Source of the DNA: CAZCGA01 sp964498075
GTDB lineage: Bacteria > Desulfobacterota > Binatia > HRBIN30
Direction: 5' to 3'
Length of the DNA: 9,636 nt
Assembly (NCBI GenBank): GCA_964498075.1
Contig: CAZCGA010000193.1
Location: 1-9,636, forward strand
A model generated the notes under the pieces. The model was not told the DNA's origin. It searched no databases and worked only from the letters and a program-made list of their open reading frames with translations. Below are positions 1-4,972 of the stretch, in pieces (position 1 is the first letter of the stretch; each line of letters opens with the position of its first letter). The translations under genes and the position numbers were made by a program.

Positions 1-40
1 GCGCGTAGTCGTAATCGACCGCCTGCCCTGTCGGTACCGC

Positions 41-69
41 TTGCGATGGTCCCAGCTTGGGACTATTGT
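41..69 (+). promoter_or_regulatory. Candidate higBA promoter with embedded operator palindrome
   Basis: TTGCGA (41-46) and TATTGT (64-69) are separated by 17 nt and each match four of six sigma-70 consensus bases. The spacer holds a perfect inverted repeat, GTCCCA-GCT-TGGGAC (49-63), that abuts the -10 element. HigA antitoxins typically repress their own operon by binding such palindromes, so this is the natural operator candidate. If the -10 is right, transcription would start at about the higB ATG (75), giving a leaderless or nearly leaderless toxin message. That fits the lack of any Shine-Dalgarno sequence before position 75. The promoter call is inference from motif match; the palindrome is directly visible. 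Confidence 0.42.
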
Positions 70-74
70 CCGGC

Positions 75-377
75 ATGCGTGTCATTGCGCTATCGACACT
101 CAAGGCGTTTTGGGGTGCCAACCCGAAGTGTGCTGATGCGAAGGAACCCACGCTCGCATGGTACCGGCACACCTTGCATGCCGATTGGTCATCTCCGGTT
201 GATGTCAAAGCCGATTTCGGCAACGCCAGTGTCCTGAAGGACGGCCGAGTGGTGTTCAATATCGGGGGCAACAAGTATCGTCTGGTGGTGTGGATCAACT
301 ACGCTTACCGAGTCGTGTACGTCCGCTTCATCGGCACCCATGACCAGTACGACCGTATCGACGCACAGACGATCTGA
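75..377 (+). CDS. higB: HigB-family type II toxin (mRNA interferase)
   Basis: This is a 100-residue toxin of the HigB family (RelE-like fold), whose members cut mRNA, generally at the ribosome, when the partner antitoxin is lost. The family pattern spans almost the whole protein: an N-terminal MRVIALSTLKAFW, then LAWY and ADW (about 28-38), KADFGNASVLKDGRVVFNI (45-63), GNKYRLVVWINY (65-76) and a C-terminal VRFIGTHDQYDRID (83-96). The length is normal for the family. I chose the ATG at 75 over an upstream in-frame TTG (57) because family members start at MRVI and nothing before it looks conserved. No Shine-Dalgarno sequence is visible. The antitoxin gene follows 13 nt later, so toxin precedes antitoxin, as is usual for higBA. 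There is no sign of inactivation. Confidence 0.93.
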   Translation: MRVIALSTLKAFWGANPKCADAKEPTLAWYRHTLHADWSSPVDVKADFGNASVLKDGRVVFNIGGNKYRLVVWINYAYRVVYVRFIGTHDQYDRIDAQTI

Positions 378-390
378 TGGAGGAACGCAG

Positions 391-765
391 ATGGAGATCC
401 GACCGGTCAAGACCAAGTCGGCCTATCAGGCTGCACTGAAGGAGATCGAGTCGCTCATGAAAGCCCGTGCGAATACCCCGGAAGGGGAGCGCTTGGACAT
501 CCTGGTCACGCTGGTCGAGGCCTATGAGCGCAAGCATTTCCCGATGGACTTGCCCGACCCGATTGCAGCCATACGGTTCGTGATGGAGCAGCGCGGCCTC
601 ACCGTGAAGGATCTCGAACCGATGCTCGGCCGCCCGAACCGCGTGTACGAAGTGCTCAACCGAAAGCGTCCGCTCACCTTGAAGATGATCTGGCATCTCC
701 ACAAGGGACTCGGAATCCCTGCCGAGTCGCTGATCCGGCCGCCCGAGGAGACCGAGGCTGCGTGA
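391..765 (+). CDS. higA: HigA-family antitoxin, HTH transcriptional regulator
   Basis: This 124-residue protein pairs with the upstream toxin, neutralising it by direct binding and probably repressing the shared promoter. The N-terminal half (about 1-50) is a charged helical region containing LKEIESLMKARANTPEGERLDIL. The C-terminal half (about 57-113) is a lambda-repressor/Xre-type helix-turn-helix, with PIAAIRFVMEQRGLTVKDLE, then PMLGRPNRVYEVLNRKRPLT and LGIPAESLI. This matches the HigA form with the DNA-binding domain at the C-terminus. A GGAGG at 379-383 lies 7 nt before the ATG at 391, which favours this start over an upstream in-frame ATG at 340 that would overlap the toxin gene. The strong antitoxin ribosome-binding site next to a toxin gene without one would favour excess antitoxin. 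Confidence 0.93.
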   Translation: MEIRPVKTKSAYQAALKEIESLMKARANTPEGERLDILVTLVEAYERKHFPMDLPDPIAAIRFVMEQRGLTVKDLEPMLGRPNRVYEVLNRKRPLTLKMIWHLHKGLGIPAESLIRPPEETEAA

Positions 766-861
766 AGAGCGGCGTGGCGGCTCTGAACACGACGCGGGAC
801 TCCGCCCCGGCGAATAGTGAAGAGGGTGGGTCTCAAAACTTCGGCAGCACCCCGTAACGCG

Positions 862-910
862 GCGGTTGAAACCGCGGCTACCAACTGCACCAAGCCTGCC
901 TGCGCGGGCT
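862..910 (+). repeat. Double-hairpin intergenic repeat, copy A
   Basis: Hairpin 1 is GCGGTT-GA-AACCGC (862-875). After a 17-nt linker ending in GCACCA comes hairpin 2, AGCCTGC-CTGC-GCGGGCT (893-910, one T-G wobble). The 49-nt core recurs as copies B and C with the same internal spacing. No gene occupies 766-1219; this repeat cluster is its main content. The sequence TCTCAAAACT lies before this copy (831-840) and again before copy B (932-941), suggesting local duplication of a larger unit. The layout resembles REP-type intergenic elements, but I cannot assign a named family and no RAYT transposase is in the window. Confidence 0.8.
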
Positions 911-949
911 CTCCCCGCCGTATGACGGACGTCTCAAAACTCATCCCTG

Positions 950-998
950 GCGGCTGAAGCCGCGGCAACGAGGAGCACCAAGCCCACCTTCGTGGGCT
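950..998 (+). repeat. Double-hairpin intergenic repeat, copy B
   Basis: This copy has the same orientation as copy A, offset by 88 nt. Hairpin 1 is GCGGCT-GA-AGCCGC (950-963). The linker is 17 nt and ends in GAGCACCA. Hairpin 2 is AGCCCAC-CTTC-GTGGGCT (981-998), a perfect 7-bp stem. Compared with copy A, hairpin 1 changes a T-A pair to C-G on both sides, and hairpin 2 differs in paired positions while staying fully base-paired. Such compensatory change indicates that structure is maintained. Confidence 0.8.
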
Positions 999-1041
999 CC
1001 CCGCGGCCCCACCGGGCCGTGCCATGTTAGCGGGGGAGGGG

Positions 1042-1090
1042 AGCCTGCGCAGACAGGCTTGGTGCTCTTGTAGCGCGCGGTTTCAACCGC
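1042..1090 (-). repeat. Double-hairpin intergenic repeat, copy C (inverted)
   Basis: This copy is opposite in orientation to A and B. On the plus strand, hairpin 2 comes first (AGCCTG...CAGGCT, 1042-1059), then a 17-nt linker beginning TGGTGCTC, then hairpin 1 as GCGGTT-TC-AACCGC (1077-1090). Its reverse complement aligns with copies A and B across the entire 49-nt core without gaps. Together, A/B and C can also form a long inverted repeat. Confidence 0.8.
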
Positions 1091-1175
1091 CGCGCTCTCG
1101 ACGAGGCGCAATCCACGTCATTGTGTTGTGCGAGACTCAGCACGACCACCACTAGGCGACGCACGACCATCCGGA

Positions 1176-1204
1176 TGTAGCGTCGCTACACGGCCTGTAG
1201 CGCC
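1176..1204 (+). repeat. 29-nt direct repeat, left copy, flanking the 1220-1621 ORF
   Basis: The repeat begins with the palindrome TGTAGC-GTC-GCTACA (1176-1190) and ends in TGTAGCGCC (1196-1204). It aligns without gaps with 1627-1655, with 25 of 29 bases identical. The sequence just after it (TGGCTTCATGGCGCC, ending at 1219) runs up to the ATG of the next ORF. The TGTAGCGC element also occurs at 1070-1077 beside repeat copy C, so this may be another fragment of the same repeat family. Confidence 0.65.
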
Positions 1205-1219
1205 TGGCTTCATGGCGCC

Positions 1220-1621
1220 ATGCCATCACAACACTCGATCCGCGACCGCGCGGACCGCACGCCGGTCTTTCGTCGTGAAGGGGATTACTGGACGATCGCG
1301 TACGACGCGGCGGTGGTGCGGCTCAGGGACGCCAAGGGACTGCGCTATCTCGAGCCGCTTCTCCGTCACCCCGGCCGCTCATTTCACGTCGCCGAGCTGA
1401 TCCGCGTGACGCCTTGTCCGTACGGGCGCCGGCCGGCGGCGGAAGACGGAACCGCCGAGGCCGCCGAGCGGGCCCGCAAAGCCGTGACCAACCGCATCCG
1501 GCAGACGCTGGCGCGGATCACCAGCGTCCACCACGCCCTCGGGCTCCACTTGCGCAACGCGGTTCACACCGGAACGCGCTGCACCTACACGCCGGAGCGG
1601 CCGATCCGGTGGTCGGCGTGA
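1220..1621 (+). CDS. Small protein resembling the C-terminal domain of ATPase/cyclase regulators
   Basis: This 133-residue protein has no function that I can name. It has two recognisable parts. Residues about 15-63 (VFRREGDYWTIAYDAAVVRL, RDAKGLRYLEPLLRHPGRSF, HVAELI) and about 79-130 (AERARKAVTNRIRQTLARI, LGLHLRNAVHTGTRCTYTP, PIRW) match, from memory, the two ends of a domain often found at the C-terminus of large AAA-ATPase, cyclase or TPR regulators in high-GC bacteria. There the two parts are usually separated by a long charged coiled-coil insert. Here a short linker replaces it, and the domain stands alone. The first part has a winged-helix-like feel (HPGRSFHVAELI), so DNA binding is possible but unproven. 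No Shine-Dalgarno sequence is visible and the ATG sits next to a repeat, so the start is uncertain by a few residues. It could be a functional small regulator or a domain remnant. Confidence 0.72.
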   Translation: MPSQHSIRDRADRTPVFRREGDYWTIAYDAAVVRLRDAKGLRYLEPLLRHPGRSFHVAELIRVTPCPYGRRPAAEDGTAEAAERARKAVTNRIRQTLARITSVHHALGLHLRNAVHTGTRCTYTPERPIRWSA

Positions 1622-1626
1622 GGCCG

Positions 1627-1655
1627 TGTAGCGTCGCTACGCCGGTTGTAGCGCC
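1627..1655 (+). repeat. 29-nt direct repeat, right copy, flanking the 1220-1621 ORF
   Basis: This copy starts three bases after the TGA of the preceding ORF's last codons, with TGTAGCGTCGCTAC and ending TGTAGCGCC. It matches the copy at 1176-1204 with four mismatches clustered in the middle and the same orientation, 451 nt apart. The remainder of this gap (1656-1769) shows no gene or clear motif. Confidence 0.65.
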
Positions 1656-1769
1656 ACATAAGCGTTCAGAAGCGAGAGACAGTCATCGGATGGTGCAGCA
1701 AGCCTTCCAGGACTGGTGCCCGAAGAGGTCGAAATTTTAGCGGGCGATGCAACACCCTGTGAGTCGGGG

Positions 1770-1802
1770 AAAGGAGGTGTATCGATGAGCGGAAGGATCT
1801 GA
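1770..1802 (+). other. Five-codon mini-ORF with perfect Shine-Dalgarno sequence
   Basis: AAAGGAGGTG (1770-1779) is fully complementary to the 3' end of 16S rRNA and sits 5 nt before an ATG at 1785. The frame reads MSGRI and stops at 1800-1802. The next gene begins 70 nt downstream with its own ribosome-binding site. The element could be a leader minigene, the start of a gene lost by deletion, or a ribosome standby or regulatory site. Nothing here shows it is translated. Confidence 0.35.
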
Positions 1803-1872
1803 CGAGTTTGCACGTAGCGTACTGTCGAGTGCGAACTGGCAATCAAATCGAACTCATGAAGGGAGATCGAAG

Positions 1873-2370
1873 ATGAAGTCTCGAAGTCTAAGTTTTGTAG
1901 CGATGTTGGCGCTTGCCGCAGTGTTGGCCATGAACGCCAGCGCGGTGCAGGCCGCAGCTTACAACTTCAACGTGGAATCGGCCACTGCAACGGACACTGC
2001 TACGGGTGAGCGGATCCGGCTGAGCGGTGCTGGACAATTCAGTGACCCTAGCGGCCCCGTCCAGGGGCATGGCCACTTCAAATACCTCAGCTCCGACGGT
2101 CAGGTGCTCGCGAATGGGTCTTGGGGTGCCACTGCCTTCGGTGATTTCGAACTCATAGGAAGTGAGAACCCTGGGATTACGCTTGGTGTCCTGGAAATCA
2201 CCGTGACCCTCTTTCCGGTGCACGGCACACCTGTGACGGGTGTTACCCTGACCGTCTTTTGTCTCCCCGACGAGGGGCCCGGAGAGGGGATTACAGTAGA
2301 ACTACCGGGCGGGCAGTCTTTCTTGGAGCCGAGCGGATTCACACTGATCAGCCCCCAACCAGGACGCTGA
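1873..2370 (+). CDS. Secreted protein of unknown function
   Basis: This is a 165-residue protein I do not recognise. Residues 1-28 form a classical Sec signal peptide: MKSR, a hydrophobic core (LSFVAMLALAAVLAMNASA) and a likely cleavage after AVQA. The mature part is rich in Gly, Thr, Ser and alternating hydrophobic residues (YNFNVESATATDTATGE, GHGHFKYLSSDGQVLANGSW, LGVLEITVTLF), which suggests an all-beta fold. It has a single Cys near residue 129 (VFCLPDE), so no internal disulphide, and it has no transmembrane segment or lipobox. GGGAGA (1861-1866), 6 nt before the ATG, sets the start. The gene looks less GC-rich than the operon to the right, which may mean transfer or relaxed codon use. 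The next gene, also exported, is 143 nt downstream on the same strand. Confidence 0.82.
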   Translation: MKSRSLSFVAMLALAAVLAMNASAVQAAAYNFNVESATATDTATGERIRLSGAGQFSDPSGPVQGHGHFKYLSSDGQVLANGSWGATAFGDFELIGSENPGITLGVLEITVTLFPVHGTPVTGVTLTVFCLPDEGPGEGITVELPGGQSFLEPSGFTLISPQPGR

Positions 2371-2378
2371 ATCCGAAT

Positions 2379-2397
2379 AAGGGCAAGCGAAGCCCTT
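2379..2397 (+). terminator. Weak hairpin after the secreted-protein gene
   Basis: AAGGGC-AAGCGAA-GCCCTT forms a 6-bp stem with a 7-nt loop, 8 nt after the stop codon. No T-run follows, so an intrinsic terminator is only a possibility; it may instead be a 3' stabilising hairpin. Confidence 0.25.
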
Positions 2398-2417
2398 CGC
2401 GCCCAACGGCGCTGCAA

Positions 2418-2482
2418 CTGCCGGCGGCCGCTACGGTTGGTTCTGCGTGAATCGAGAGCCAGTGAGCACCGGCCGCCGGCAG
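2418..2482 (+). repeat. Perfect 13-bp inverted repeat in the intergenic region
   Basis: CTGCCGGCGGCCG (2418-2430) and its exact reverse complement CGGCCGCCGGCAG (2470-2482) enclose a 39-nt loop. The right arm ends 16 nt before the peroxidase gene's ribosome-binding site. A stem this GC-rich would be very stable in RNA, so it could act as a terminator-like or attenuating structure between the two exported-protein genes. Confidence 0.6.
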
Positions 2483-2487
2483 GGAGC

Positions 2488-2515
2488 TTGAAGCTTATTG
2501 GAGGTTGAAGCTTAT
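2488..2515 (+). promoter_or_regulatory. Ribosome-binding site framed by an 11-nt direct repeat
   Basis: TTGAAGCTTAT occurs at 2488-2498 and again at 2505-2515, the second copy running into the ATG at 2514. Between them lies TGGAGG (2499-2504), a strong Shine-Dalgarno sequence 9 nt from that ATG. This supports ATG 2514 as the start rather than the in-frame TTG at 2505, which would touch the Shine-Dalgarno sequence. Confidence 0.55.
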
Positions 2516-3941
2516 GCGATCCGGAGCCATCACGATATTCGTAGTAGGTATCTTGACGTGTCTTTCCTCAGCCGTCTTCGCCGACAGCAGCGCGGTGGTC
2601 GACGACGAATTGGCTCGCGTCTTGAGCGCGCACGGGTTCACCGGCCAAATCCAGGCCACCTTTCGCGAGAAACTGGGCCGGCCGATCGATCGGAAGCGAG
2701 CCAACCTCGGGCGTCTGCTCTGGTTTGACATCATCAGCGGCCTCAATAACGACAACACATGCGGCGGTTGCCACTCGCCGACGAACGGCTTCGGCGACAC
2801 GCAGCCGATGGCGATCGGCATCGACAACAACCTCATCGTCGGTCCCCATCGGACGGGCCCCCGCAATCAGCGCCGAACGCCGCTTGCCGCCAATACTGCG
2901 CTGTATCCGACGCTGATGTGGAACTCTCGCTTCGCCGCGCTCTCCGGCGACCCGTTCGACGACAGCGCCGGCTTCCAGTTTCCACCACCCGAGGGGCTCT
3001 CCCTCTCCTACCAGCCACACCTGCTCGTGGCCCAGGCATTCATTCCACCTACGGAGCGCGTCGAGGTGGCCGGTTTCGACTTCCCCGGCGGCAATGACGA
3101 CATTCGCGCCGAGGTGCTGCGCCGCCTGAATGCCATCGACGCGTATCGGAAGCTTTTCGGGCAGGTGTTCCCTGAGATCTCGGCGGGAGCACCCATCACC
3201 TTCGATCACTTCGGACAAGCGATTGCTGAGTTTGAGTTCACCCTAGTCTTCGCTGACGCGCCAATCGACCGCTTTGCCCGCGGCCAGCGCCACGGCCTCA
3301 CGGAGAGCCAGAAAAGGGGTGCGCTGCTCTTCTTCGGGAAGGCAGGGTGCGTGCAGTGTCACAGCGTGGGCGGAGAGTCGAATGAGATGTTCAGTGACTT
3401 CAAGCAGCACGTGATCGGCGTCCCACAGGTGGCGCCGTCATTTGGGAATGTGACCTTCGACGGCCCGGAGGCGAATGAAGACTTTGGGCTCGAGCAGGTC
3501 ACGGGCGATCCGAATGACCGTTACATGTTTCGCACTGCGCCACTGCGGAACAGTGCAGTGATGCCGGCCTTCATGCACAACGGGGCCTTCGTGCACCTCG
3601 AGGACGCCATCCGCCACCATCTGGACCCCTACACATCGGCGCGCAATTACACTCCGCGTGACCTTCCACCAGACTTGCAGGGGCCGGTGGGGCCGATCGA
3701 GCCCGTGCTTGCCCGCCTCGACCCGCCGCTCCAGACGCCGGTCAAGCTCTCCGACGAGGAATTCGCCACTCTCGTTGACTTCGTGCGAAACGGTCTGCTC
3801 GATCCGCGCGTCCTGCCCGAGCGCTTGAAAACGCTCGTGCCAGGGCGAGTGCCGAGCGGCCGCCCGACGCTTGACTTCGAGTTCGAATTTCGGCGTGCCC
3901 AAATGGCATTCCGAGCGGGGCCGCGGTCGACATCGCATTGA
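2514..3941 (+). CDS. Dihaem cytochrome c peroxidase / MauG-family protein
   Basis: This 475-residue exported dihaem protein belongs to the bacterial cytochrome c peroxidase/MauG family, which reduces peroxide or oxidises a partner using two c-type haems, normally in the periplasm. Residues 1-23 (MRSGAITIFVVGILTCLSSA then VFA) are a signal peptide. The first haem site is CGGCH at 83-87, preceded by the family-typical LGRLLWFD and followed by GFGD. The second is CVQCH at 279-283. The hallmark segment FRTAPLRNSAVMPAFMHNGA follows at about 338-357, with LEDAIRHHLDP after it, and contains the Met/His candidates for distal ligands. The length is somewhat above the usual 320-400. The partner electron donor and substrate cannot be read from the sequence; the neighbour is an unknown secreted protein. 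The last 20 or so residues look unrelated to the family, and a better C-terminal tail lies in another frame (3893-3988), suggesting a frameshift close to the end. Both haem domains lie upstream of it. Confidence 0.92.
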   Translation: MRSGAITIFVVGILTCLSSAVFADSSAVVDDELARVLSAHGFTGQIQATFREKLGRPIDRKRANLGRLLWFDIISGLNNDNTCGGCHSPTNGFGDTQPMAIGIDNNLIVGPHRTGPRNQRRTPLAANTALYPTLMWNSRFAALSGDPFDDSAGFQFPPPEGLSLSYQPHLLVAQAFIPPTERVEVAGFDFPGGNDDIRAEVLRRLNAIDAYRKLFGQVFPEISAGAPITFDHFGQAIAEFEFTLVFADAPIDRFARGQRHGLTESQKRGALLFFGKAGCVQCHSVGGESNEMFSDFKQHVIGVPQVAPSFGNVTFDGPEANEDFGLEQVTGDPNDRYMFRTAPLRNSAVMPAFMHNGAFVHLEDAIRHHLDPYTSARNYTPRDLPPDLQGPVGPIEPVLARLDPPLQTPVKLSDEEFATLVDFVRNGLLDPRVLPERLKTLVPGRVPSGRPTLDFEFEFRRAQMAFRAGPRSTSH

Positions 3942-3988
3942 TCATTCAGGCGGTGAACAATGCCTTGGGCCAGTGCACTGGTGGGTGA
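3893..3988 (+). pseudogene. Out-of-frame dockerin-like tail of the peroxidase
   Basis: One frame away from the peroxidase gene (-1 relative to it), this segment reads ACPNGIPSGAA, then VDIALIIQAVNNALGQC, then TGG and a stop at 3986-3988. The pattern V-x-I-x-x-x-I-x-x-VNNAL-x-x-C resembles the second half of an EF-hand/dockerin-like repeat that, from memory, often ends exported proteins in Binatota-like genomes (consensus close to VTIDELIxAVNxALxGC). The frame-0 end of the peroxidase (from about 3890) looks unstructured by comparison. A loss of one base, real or a sequencing error, somewhere near 3870-3895 would explain both. Confidence 0.6.
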
Positions 3989-4019
3989 TCGGGTTCGGAC
4001 CTTAGGGCGGACTCTTAGC

Positions 4020-4033
4020 GTGTAAAATTACAC
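4020..4033 (+). promoter_or_regulatory. Palindrome with -10-like core upstream of the SDR operon
   Basis: GTGTAA-AA-TTACAC is a perfect 6-bp inverted repeat in an otherwise GC-rich gap (3989-4135), about 100 nt before the SDR ATG. It contains TAAAAT (4023-4028), five of six bases of a -10 box, although no good -35 is visible at the right distance. A regulator dimer site overlapping a promoter is the natural reading. The regulator is not in the window. Just upstream, two imperfect direct repeats (CGGACCTTAG at 3996-4005, CGGACTCTTAG at 4008-4018) might be further binding sites. Confidence 0.42.
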
Positions 4034-4135
4034 CAATCTGCCTGGTACCCATTCTAGGCCTGCGCCCAGCGACGGTTCGAAATCCTGCAGCGGTGCGTTG
4101 ACGGCCGACGGGGTGAGCCCCTACACTGGGCGGCC

Positions 4136-4972
4136 ATGAGCACGCCGCCCGGGCCACTGAGTGTATTTGCGTCGGATCTTTTTCGTGGCAAGACTGCGCT
4201 CGTCACCGGCGGCGGCCGTGGCATCGGCAAGGCCATCGCGGTGGCGTTCGCCCGCCTCGGTGCCAACGTCGTCATCGCCAGCCGCAGGCCGGAGAACCTC
4301 AACCCGACCGCTGAGGAGATCCGCGCCACCGGCGCCGCGTGCCTGGCGGTGCCGACCGACATCCGCGACACCGCACAGGTCGATGCGTTGGTGCAGCAGG
4401 CGGTGGAACGTTTCACCGGGATCGACTTCCTGGTGAACAACGCCGGCGGCCAGTTTCCGGCGCGCCCGAGCGCCATCAGTGACCGCGGCTGGCGTGCGGT
4501 GATCGATCTCAACCTGAATGGCACATGGAACCTGTGCAGCCGGATCGGCCCGCACATGACGGCGCGCCGCTTCGGGGCGATCGTCAACATCGTGCATATC
4601 TACTCCTTCGACCGCGGTGCAGTGGCCTTCGCCCATTCGGGCGCCGCACGCGCCGGGGTGGTCAACATGACCAAGTCGCTGGCCTACTACTGGGCGCGGC
4701 ACGGCGTGACCATCAACGCACTGGCGCCGGGCAGCGTGTCCACGGCCGGCCTGCGGGAGGAGGAGTATAGTCGCGCCGAGCAATCAAACTTCGAGGCGCT
4801 GCAGCTGCGTGACATCCCCGCCCATCGCCTCGCCGAGCCCGAAGAGATCGCTGCCATCGTCCTGTTTCTGTGCTCGCCGGCGGCGCGCTATATCAACGGC
4901 GCGACGATCGTTGCCGACGGCGCTCTGAGCCTGGACAACTGGATGCCGATGTGGGACCCCGAGGTGCCGTAA
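4136..4972 (+). CDS. SDR-family oxidoreductase, enoyl-CoA reductase-like
   Basis: This is a 278-residue classical-length short-chain dehydrogenase/reductase. It has a Rossmann fold with the cofactor motif TGGGRGIG (24-31). ASRR at 48-51 after the second strand hints at NADP(H) preference. It has NNAGG (101-105) and the PG motif in NALAPGSV (194-201). The usual Ser-Tyr-x-x-x-Lys centre is not present: the Tyr position is His167, the Lys position Ala171 (HSGAARAG, 167-174) and the Ser position His154. From memory, HSGAARAG with NMTKSLA and INALAPG is the arrangement of peroxisomal trans-2-enoyl-CoA reductase, so the likely reaction is NADPH-dependent reduction of an enoyl-CoA or dienoyl-CoA, not alcohol oxidation. 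The substrate is unknown. It is first of three tightly packed genes. The ATG has only a weak purine-rich stretch upstream. Confidence 0.88.
   Translation: MSTPPGPLSVFASDLFRGKTALVTGGGRGIGKAIAVAFARLGANVVIASRRPENLNPTAEEIRATGAACLAVPTDIRDTAQVDALVQQAVERFTGIDFLVNNAGGQFPARPSAISDRGWRAVIDLNLNGTWNLCSRIGPHMTARRFGAIVNIVHIYSFDRGAVAFAHSGAARAGVVNMTKSLAYYWARHGVTINALAPGSVSTAGLREEEYSRAEQSNFEALQLRDIPAHRLAEPEEIAAIVLFLCSPAARYINGATIVADGALSLDNWMPMWDPEVP

Noticed and set aside
766..784. Hairpin AGAGC...GCTCT directly after higA as a terminator
   Set aside because: Only a 5-bp stem with a 9-nt loop and no T-run; not distinguishable from chance in this base composition.
831..1090. CRISPR array
   Set aside because: Copies differ in orientation and sequence, the cores are self-complementary double hairpins, the separations (39 and 43 nt) are not spacer-like in content, and no cas gene is nearby.
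1414..1740. 108-aa plus-strand frame overlapping the 1220-1621 ORF
   Set aside because: Its first two-thirds is an out-of-frame reading of the conserved ORF, and the rest runs over a repeat into noncoding sequence without a motif.
1637..1846. 69-aa minus-strand frame in the gap before the secreted-protein gene
   Set aside because: No ribosome-binding site, no recognisable domain, and it covers the direct repeat and mini-ORF region.
2568..3218. 216-aa minus-strand open frame inside the peroxidase gene
   Set aside because: It lies antisense to the haem-binding reading frame, which has a signal peptide and both CxxCH sites; the minus frame has no recognisable motif.
3898..3904. CCCAAAT as a programmed -1 frameshift slippery site for the peroxidase tail
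   Set aside because: The heptamer resembles the slippery pattern, but the zero-frame codons (GCC CAA ATG) are not in the register that the canonical mechanism needs, so a simple indel is more likely.
3971..3980. CAGTGCACTG palindrome as an operator
   Set aside because: It lies within the out-of-frame tail sequence, where codon content explains it, and a single 10-nt palindrome is expected by chance in a window this size.
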